Source of the DNA: Pseudoalteromonas sp. EB27 | GTDB taxonomy: Bacteria; Pseudomonadota; Gammaproteobacteria; Enterobacterales; Alteromonadaceae | Direction of reading: 5' to 3' | DNA: 64,000 nucleotides | NCBI RefSeq assembly: GCF_001974875.1 | Contig: NZ_MTQD01000001.1 | Coordinates: forward strand, 434,001-498,000 | Shown: piece by piece, positions 59,257-64,000 of the stretch | How the letters are laid out: every line of letters starts with the position of its first letter | Position numbering within the stretch: the stretch's first letter is position 1 | Program-made: the position numbers and the translations under genes | The notes under the pieces: model-generated | Databases searched by the model: none | What the model was told of the DNA's origin: nothing | What the model saw: only the letters and a program-made list of their open reading frames with translations

Positions 59257-59537
59257 ATCTTTCTCCAAAGAGGTAGACCAATCACAAAGGTGTAGATTGG
59301 AATAAACCTAGCATTAGCTATTACTAGACCCAGTTTAGCACTTGTTTATTAACTATAACTTAATCTTACGTATAAAGTGTTACTTATAGCGAGCAAAATG
59401 TAATCAAAATTATTAATATTAATTCATATAAATATCATGATTTACTGTAAATAATAAAAGTCACAGATAAAGCATGTAAACCATCTCAATTTATGGTGAA
59501 ATTAGCTTAATTGATAAAAGGTACCCACGGAGCTTTC
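59257..59537. promoter_or_regulatory. AT-rich divergent spacer upstream of galE
   Basis: About 280 bases with no credible ORF and very high A+T, expected to contain the promoters of galE and the DUF3016 gene. No operator or hairpin recognised. Confidence 0.35.
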
Positions 59538-60554
59538 ATGACTATTTTAGTAACCGGTGGCGCAGGCTATATTGGCTCGCACACTGTTTTAGAACTTTTA
59601 CAGCAAGGTAACGATGTTGTTGTTATTGATAATTTAAGTAACTCATCACAAGAATCACTTGCGCGCGTAAAGAATATTACAGGCAAAGAAGCCACTTTTT
59701 ACCAAGGCGATATTCTCGATAAACCCTTTTTAGATTCAGTATTTGCAAAACACACAGTTGATAGTGTTATACATTTTGCAGGTTTAAAATCAGTGGGCGA
59801 GTCGGTTGCAAAGCCTGTTGAGTACTATCAAAACAATGTGCAAGGTACGCTTACGCTTGTTGATGCAATGCGCGACGCAGGCGTATTTAAGTTAGTGTTT
59901 AGCTCGTCAGCCACGGTATACGGCGACCCTGCAAGCTTACCAATTAAAGAAGACTTCCCTGTAGGTGGTACTACTAACCCTTACGGCACATCTAAGTTAA
60001 TGGTTGAGATGATGCTACAAGATATCGCTAAATCAGATGAGCGCTTTGCGTTTGCTATTTTGCGTTACTTTAACCCAGTCGGTGCACATGAGTCGGGCTT
60101 AATTGGTGAAGATCCTAATGGTATCCCAAATAACCTTTTACCGTTTATCGCACAAGTAGCGGTAGGTAAATTAAAGCAACTCGCTGTATTTGGTGATGAC
60201 TACGACACAGTTGATGGCACAGGCGTGCGCGACTACATCCACGTTGTAGATTTAGCTATTGGCCATTTAAAAGCGCTTAATAAAATTGCCAGCAGCACGG
60301 GGGCATTAGTTTATAACCTAGGTACTGGTAACGGGTATTCTGTACTACAAATGGTTAATGCATTTATTAAAGCAAGCGATCAGGCTGTGCCCTATCAGGT
60401 TTCACCTCGCCGCCCTGGTGATATTGCAGCGTGTTATGCCGCACCAGAAAAAGCACTTAATGAACTTGGCTGGGAAGCAGTACGCGGTATTGATGAAATG
60501 ATGCAAGATACGTGGCGTTGGCAGTCAAATAACCCAAATGGTTATAAAGGTTAA
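59538..60554 (+). CDS. galE: UDP-glucose 4-epimerase GalE
   Basis: 338 residues from ATG 59538 with GGAG 6 bases upstream; the frame extends to 59511 without support. Short-chain dehydrogenase fold: NAD loop GGAGYIG (7-13), catalytic SSSATVYG and the YxxxK in NPYGTSK. It interconverts UDP-glucose and UDP-galactose for polysaccharides. Not within a gal operon or O-antigen cluster here. Confidence 0.95.
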   Translation: MTILVTGGAGYIGSHTVLELLQQGNDVVVIDNLSNSSQESLARVKNITGKEATFYQGDILDKPFLDSVFAKHTVDSVIHFAGLKSVGESVAKPVEYYQNNVQGTLTLVDAMRDAGVFKLVFSSSATVYGDPASLPIKEDFPVGGTTNPYGTSKLMVEMMLQDIAKSDERFAFAILRYFNPVGAHESGLIGEDPNGIPNNLLPFIAQVAVGKLKQLAVFGDDYDTVDGTGVRDYIHVVDLAIGHLKALNKIASSTGALVYNLGTGNGYSVLQMVNAFIKASDQAVPYQVSPRRPGDIAACYAAPEKALNELGWEAVRGIDEMMQDTWRWQSNNPNGYKG

Positions 60555-60644
60555 TTAAAACAAGCTTCGCCCTTAAAATAAGTGCGCGGTATCGAGCCGC
60601 GCATACCGAGTATCTTAAATACCGAATTCAATTTGTGGCTGCGT

Positions 60645-60690
60645 CGTAGGAGTAGAGCTTGCTCACGCGAAAAGCGCAGCTTTTAATTAC
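60645..60690. repeat. Inverted-repeat element, partial copy E (left end)
   Basis: CGTAGGAGTAGAGCTTGCTC followed by ACGCGAAAAGCGCAGC repeats the left half of copies C and D, and is preceded by ACCGAATTCAATTT as before copy D. The right end is absent. Confidence 0.6.
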
Positions 60691-60734
60691 TTATATTTAA
60701 TTACTCATATCTAATATCTAACAAAAAATATTTT

Positions 60735-61415
60735 TTATGTCTGTGCCCACTGTCTTAGCAAGTTATGATAAACCCCCGTCAACTGAATAATCTCTGGGCT
60801 ATCTTCTACTTTGCTGCGCAAACTTTGAATCGACATATCTAAATCAAATAACAAACCACGTTTTTCGTCGCTGTTTACCATGCTCTGTAACCAAAAGAAT
60901 GAGGCTAATCTACGCCCACTCGTTACAGGCATTACACGATGTAAACTCGTTGAAGGGTACAACACCATGCTGCCTGCGGGCAGCTTTACGTTATGTGAGC
61001 CATAAGTGTCTTCAATAACAAGTTCACCGCCCTCATAATCTTCGGGGTCATTAATAAATAACGTCATTGATACATCTGTACGGATTTTTACTGGCGTACC
61101 CGGCACTTGTCTAATTGCATTATCTACGTGCACACCAAACGATTGCCCGCCTTGGTAACAGTTAAATAACGGAGGGAAAATTTTTGCAGGAAGCGCCGCC
61201 GACATAAACAAATTACTGCGCGCAAGTGCTGCCATTATAATGTCGCCAAGCTCTTGGCATTCAGGGCTATTTTCAGGTAGCTGTAAGTTATTTTTTGCTT
61301 TGGTTGATTGATGCCCTGCGGTAATACTGCCATCGGCCCACTGGGCTTTAAGCAAAACCTCATGACAATAAGCCACTTCTTCTTTCGTTAATAGCTCTGG
61401 AATTTTAACTAGCAT
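60735..61415 (-). CDS. PKHD-type Fe(II)/2-oxoglutarate dioxygenase (PiuC/YbiX-like)
   Basis: 226 residues. 2OG-Fe(II) core with metal ligands His and Asp in GVHVDNAI and a distal His in STSLHRVMPV, plus the 2OG-binding Arg in TSGRR. PiuC/YbiX proteins are regularly encoded next to catecholate siderophore receptors and iron-regulated; here the receptor gene lies just upstream on the same strand. Substrate unknown. Confidence 0.9.
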   Translation of the reverse strand: MLVKIPELLTKEEVAYCHEVLLKAQWADGSITAGHQSTKAKNNLQLPENSPECQELGDIIMAALARSNLFMSAALPAKIFPPLFNCYQGGQSFGVHVDNAIRQVPGTPVKIRTDVSMTLFINDPEDYEGGELVIEDTYGSHNVKLPAGSMVLYPSTSLHRVMPVTSGRRLASFFWLQSMVNSDEKRGLLFDLDMSIQSLRSKVEDSPEIIQLTGVYHNLLRQWAQT

Positions 61416-61446
61416 GTGCGCCCTCTCACATTTTCATCAAATAATT

Positions 61447-61472
61447 AAGGGCAGAGTTAACTCTGCCCTTTT
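61447..61472 (-). terminator. Palindrome between the siderophore receptor and the dioxygenase gene
   Basis: AAGGGCAGAGTT and AACTCTGCCCTT form a perfect 24-base palindrome. On the minus strand only a weak T-rich tail follows, so it may attenuate rather than stop transcription. Confidence 0.6.
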
Positions 61473-61492
61473 ATGCCGTACTTATTTTACTC

Positions 61493-63673
61493 TTAGAAAG
61501 AATAGCTCGCTGTTAAGCTAAACTTACGGCCGTCACCTGGTACAAAGTGTCCACCACCTAGCTGATCAACGTAATCTTTATCACCTAAGTTTTCACCATT
61601 AAACTGCAGGCTCAAATCTTTTGATATGTCATATGCAACCATCAGGTCAAAAATAGTATAACCTGGCGCACGAGAACGTGTTGACGTAGTGCCGTTGTAA
61701 CGCTCACCTACATATTGCGCACCTAAACCAAACGATAACTTATCCGACATATCGTATGTAGTCCAAACACTTGCGCTATTTTTAGGTGTACGTGCAAGCT
61801 CGTTACCAATTTGAGTTGCGTCGTCGCCTAATGCTTTAGTTACTTCGCTATCTTGGTAAGTGTATGAAGCAATTACAGTCCACTCTTTAGTAATTAAGCC
61901 TGTTGCTGAAAGCTCTAAACCTTGTACGCGCTGTTCACCACCGAGTATTTCATCACTTGAGCTATCTGCAAATGGGTCATCAGTACGGGCATTGGTTTTT
62001 TCAGTACGGAAAAGTGCAGCATTAGTTTGCAGGCGACCATCCATTAGGCTCCATTTAGTTCCTAATTCATAACTGCGGCTTTCTTCTGCGTCTAAATCAG
62101 CTGCATTTGAACGCGTAGATACCGTTAGGCTTTCCGCTGATGGATTGAATGAATTACCTGCGCCTAAATATACACTGCCATTTTCTGCTGGTTTATAAAC
62201 TACAGCTGCATTCCAGCTAAATAAATCGTCACTTGTAGAAATTAAAGCGCTTGGGTCATTGTAATCGTTATGGTAATCCGTAGTGAAGCTATCAAAGCGA
62301 ATTCCGCCCGTAACTTCCCATTGCTTGTTAAGCGTTACTGTATCAAATGCATAAATAGCTTGGTTTTTAGCTTTAGCTTCAATGCTTGTACCGTCACGGC
62401 CGTACACACCCGTAAATGCAATTGTTGCGTCAGGGTTGTATAAGTCGTTACGTATTTCATCTTCAATTAGGTTGTCTGGAGTTGTAGCGACTAATGCGTG
62501 ACGTGTAAACGTTTCGTTTGCAAGTTCAACACCCACTACAACATCATGAGTAAAGCCAGCAAACTCATAGTTACCAATTAAATCAACTTGAAGTGCAGCA
62601 AGTGAATTTTCTGTATCACGTGTTTTTTCATCTGCAAAGGTAATATCAGTGTCGGTTGTAACCGAGAAATAACGCGGTGCAGTTGTTACTGATTCACGCT
62701 TAACTTTACCTAAACGACCTTGCACACGTAAGGTCGTATTTTGAGAAAAATCATACTCATAACGAGCTGTTGTTGAGTAGGCTTCAATATCTTCGTAATC
62801 ACGGTAAATATTACCGTAAAAGTTATCAAAATCAACAGGAGAAGGTGAGCGCGCACTATCTGCAAGTTCAGCTACAGGCGTATCACTGTAAACCCAAGGA
62901 ATGCCGTAATCTGGTAAATTATCTTGGCGTTGATACTCTAGGTTTAAATCAAAACGGCTGTTTGTACCAAGTCCTGTTGCAAATGCAAACGCAACAGCAT
63001 TTGTTTCATTTTCAACATGGTCGCGACCTGCAACATCACCTTTATCAGTAAGAAGGTTTATACGTAGCGCGCTTGTATCGTTTACTTGAATGTTAGTATC
63101 AAAACGACCACGGTAATCGTTTTCTGTACCTAAACGTAGCGAAACGTCGTTAAAGTTGTCTAACTTCGCCTTTTTACTTTCTAAATTAACACTACCACCT
63201 GTTGCACCACGACCAGAAACTGCTGAGCCTGGGCCTTTTGCAACTTCAACGGCTTCAATGTTGTAAATATCACGTGTGTAACCTGCAACATCGCGAATAC
63301 CATCAACAAAAATATCATTTGTAGCACTAAAACCACGAATCGACATGCTATCGCCAGTAGGTGAGCCACCCTCACCTGCAGCTAAAGAAATACCTGAAAC
63401 ATTACGTAAAGCATCACGTAGGCTATCTACGTTTCTATCTTTCATTACCGCTTGGTTAATTACCGTTACAGTTTTAGCTGTATCGAGTAGCGGTTGAGTG
63501 TATTTATGCGACGTTGATTTTTCTACAACATAGCTAGACTCAGTTTTAGTTTCTGCTTTGGTTACCGATAGTTCTTGAACATCCTGTGCACTTGCCCAAG
63601 TTGAAAGCGTAGCTGTAACAACTGCTGCAATTGGCTTCACGTACGCATTTCCTTTATTCGATGGCTTACTCAT
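61493..63673 (-). CDS. TonB-dependent catecholate siderophore receptor (Fiu/PiuA-like)
   Basis: 726 residues from ATG 63673 with GGAG upstream. Signal peptide ends near WASA, TonB box ELSVT, plug domain with SMSIRGFSA, IFVDGIRD and VEVAKGPGSA, then a barrel ending FSLTASYSF with a terminal Phe. Fiu-type receptors take up catecholate iron complexes. A Fur box lies about 100 bases upstream, and a PiuC-like gene follows. Confidence 0.9.
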   Translation of the reverse strand: MSKPSNKGNAYVKPIAAVVTATLSTWASAQDVQELSVTKAETKTESSYVVEKSTSHKYTQPLLDTAKTVTVINQAVMKDRNVDSLRDALRNVSGISLAAGEGGSPTGDSMSIRGFSATNDIFVDGIRDVAGYTRDIYNIEAVEVAKGPGSAVSGRGATGGSVNLESKKAKLDNFNDVSLRLGTENDYRGRFDTNIQVNDTSALRINLLTDKGDVAGRDHVENETNAVAFAFATGLGTNSRFDLNLEYQRQDNLPDYGIPWVYSDTPVAELADSARSPSPVDFDNFYGNIYRDYEDIEAYSTTARYEYDFSQNTTLRVQGRLGKVKRESVTTAPRYFSVTTDTDITFADEKTRDTENSLAALQVDLIGNYEFAGFTHDVVVGVELANETFTRHALVATTPDNLIEDEIRNDLYNPDATIAFTGVYGRDGTSIEAKAKNQAIYAFDTVTLNKQWEVTGGIRFDSFTTDYHNDYNDPSALISTSDDLFSWNAAVVYKPAENGSVYLGAGNSFNPSAESLTVSTRSNAADLDAEESRSYELGTKWSLMDGRLQTNAALFRTEKTNARTDDPFADSSSDEILGGEQRVQGLELSATGLITKEWTVIASYTYQDSEVTKALGDDATQIGNELARTPKNSASVWTTYDMSDKLSFGLGAQYVGERYNGTTSTRSRAPGYTIFDLMVAYDISKDLSLQFNGENLGDKDYVDQLGGGHFVPGDGRKFSLTASYSF

Positions 63674-63771
63674 GGTTACTCCGTAGTTTTTATTAAGCAC
63701 TTAACTATTGTTAATTTAAGGTACATATTTAATTTCGGCGAAATCCTACCACTCAAATAACGCAATGTAAA

Positions 63772-63786
63772 CGATAACTGTTATCA
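63772..63786. promoter_or_regulatory. Fur box between the siderophore receptor and the next gene
   Basis: CGATAAC-T-GTTATCA matches the Fur 7-1-7 inverted repeat (TGATAAT-n-ATTATCA) at 11 of 14 arm positions and is perfectly symmetrical in six of seven pairs. Placed between divergent genes, it may control both. Confidence 0.75.
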
Positions 63787-63890
63787 ATTGCATTGTTATG
63801 TGAATTCCTATATTGTATACACACTCAAAAATTAACAGTAATTACGTCCTTGTAATTACTTGTCGTAACTTTCAGGATTGTTGTTAAGTA

Positions 63891-64000
63891 ATGCGAAGCT
63901 TAATTAAACCAATTAGCGTAGTTATCGCGCTTTGTAGCACCATGGCAGTAAAAGCCGACACTGTTAGTGAGCTAGAACAACTCGTTAATAAATGGCTACA
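63891..64000 (+). CDS. Exported protein of unknown function (3' truncated)
   Basis: ATG 63891 opens a frame running off the window. The 36 visible residues form a signal peptide (hydrophobic SVVIALCSTMAV, likely cleaved after VKA) and a helical start SELEQLVNKW. Divergent from the siderophore receptor and sharing its Fur box region, so possibly iron-regulated. Too short to classify. Confidence 0.6.
   Translation, partial: MRSLIKPISVVIALCSTMAVKADTVSELEQLVNKWL

Noticed and set aside
60581-60604. GC-rich hairpin TGCGCGG/CCGCGCA after galE considered as a terminator
   Set aside because: No T-run follows on either strand, so intrinsic termination is not supported.

Overview
The window is a chromosomal stretch of a marine gammaproteobacterium. 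Low G+C with AT-rich spacers, gene order and protein resemblance point to Alteromonadales, most likely Pseudoalteromonas (inferred from sequence familiarity, not a database search). Almost everything is conserved core genome. No phage, integrase, transposase, CRISPR array or defence island is visible.

Layout. 1-3.4 kb: envelope/replication block lpoA (5' truncated)-yraN-diaA-dolP. 3.4-8.6 kb (minus): sspB-sspA, the cytochrome bc1 operon petA-petB-petC, and rplM-rpsI. 8.9-13.2 kb: zapE diverging from zapG, then the periplasmic proteases degQ and degS. 13.3-18 kb (minus): murA-ibaG and the lipid-transport operon mlaFEDCB. 18.2-26 kb (plus): caxA-kdsD-kdsC-lptC-lptA-lptB, then rpoN-hpf-ptsN-rapZ-ptsO, i.e. 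LPS precursor synthesis and export joined to sigma-54 and the nitrogen PTS. 26-41.6 kb: mgtE, a thioredoxin-like protein, a YgiQ radical-SAM protein, a REC-GGDEF-EAL regulator, several little-known genes, a PCu(A)C protein, a pspA-pspC cassette with a sigma-54-like promoter, dusA, marC, a Zur-type regulator, cheX and yjbQ. 41.8-42.1 kb: three identical tRNA-Gly(GCC) genes. 42.2-44.9 kb: orn diverging from rsgA-psd. 45.1-51.8 kb (minus): thiamine operon thiC-thiO-thiS-thiG-thiDE-thiF under a TPP riboswitch with a visible terminator. 51.9-64 kb: META lipoprotein, thioesterase, a TonB-dependent receptor, the EF-P module epmA-efp/epmB, small proteins, galE, an iron cluster (Fe2OG dioxygenase plus siderophore receptor with a Fur box), and the start of one more exported protein.

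The genes support envelope homeostasis (MurA, LpoA, Mla, Lpt, DegQ/DegS, Psp), translation (S9, L13, HPF, EF-P, RsgA, tRNA-Gly) and metal/cofactor supply (Fe, Cu, Zn, Mg, thiamine). The least explained material is non-coding: a family of about 125-bp imperfect inverted-repeat elements, a MITE-like element beside pspC, a nested hairpin between thiO and thiC, and long palindromic leaders before petABC and rplM. I did not find a convincing undescribed multi-gene system. The best candidates for follow-up are the psp cassette with its unknown 108-residue membrane protein, and the repeat families.
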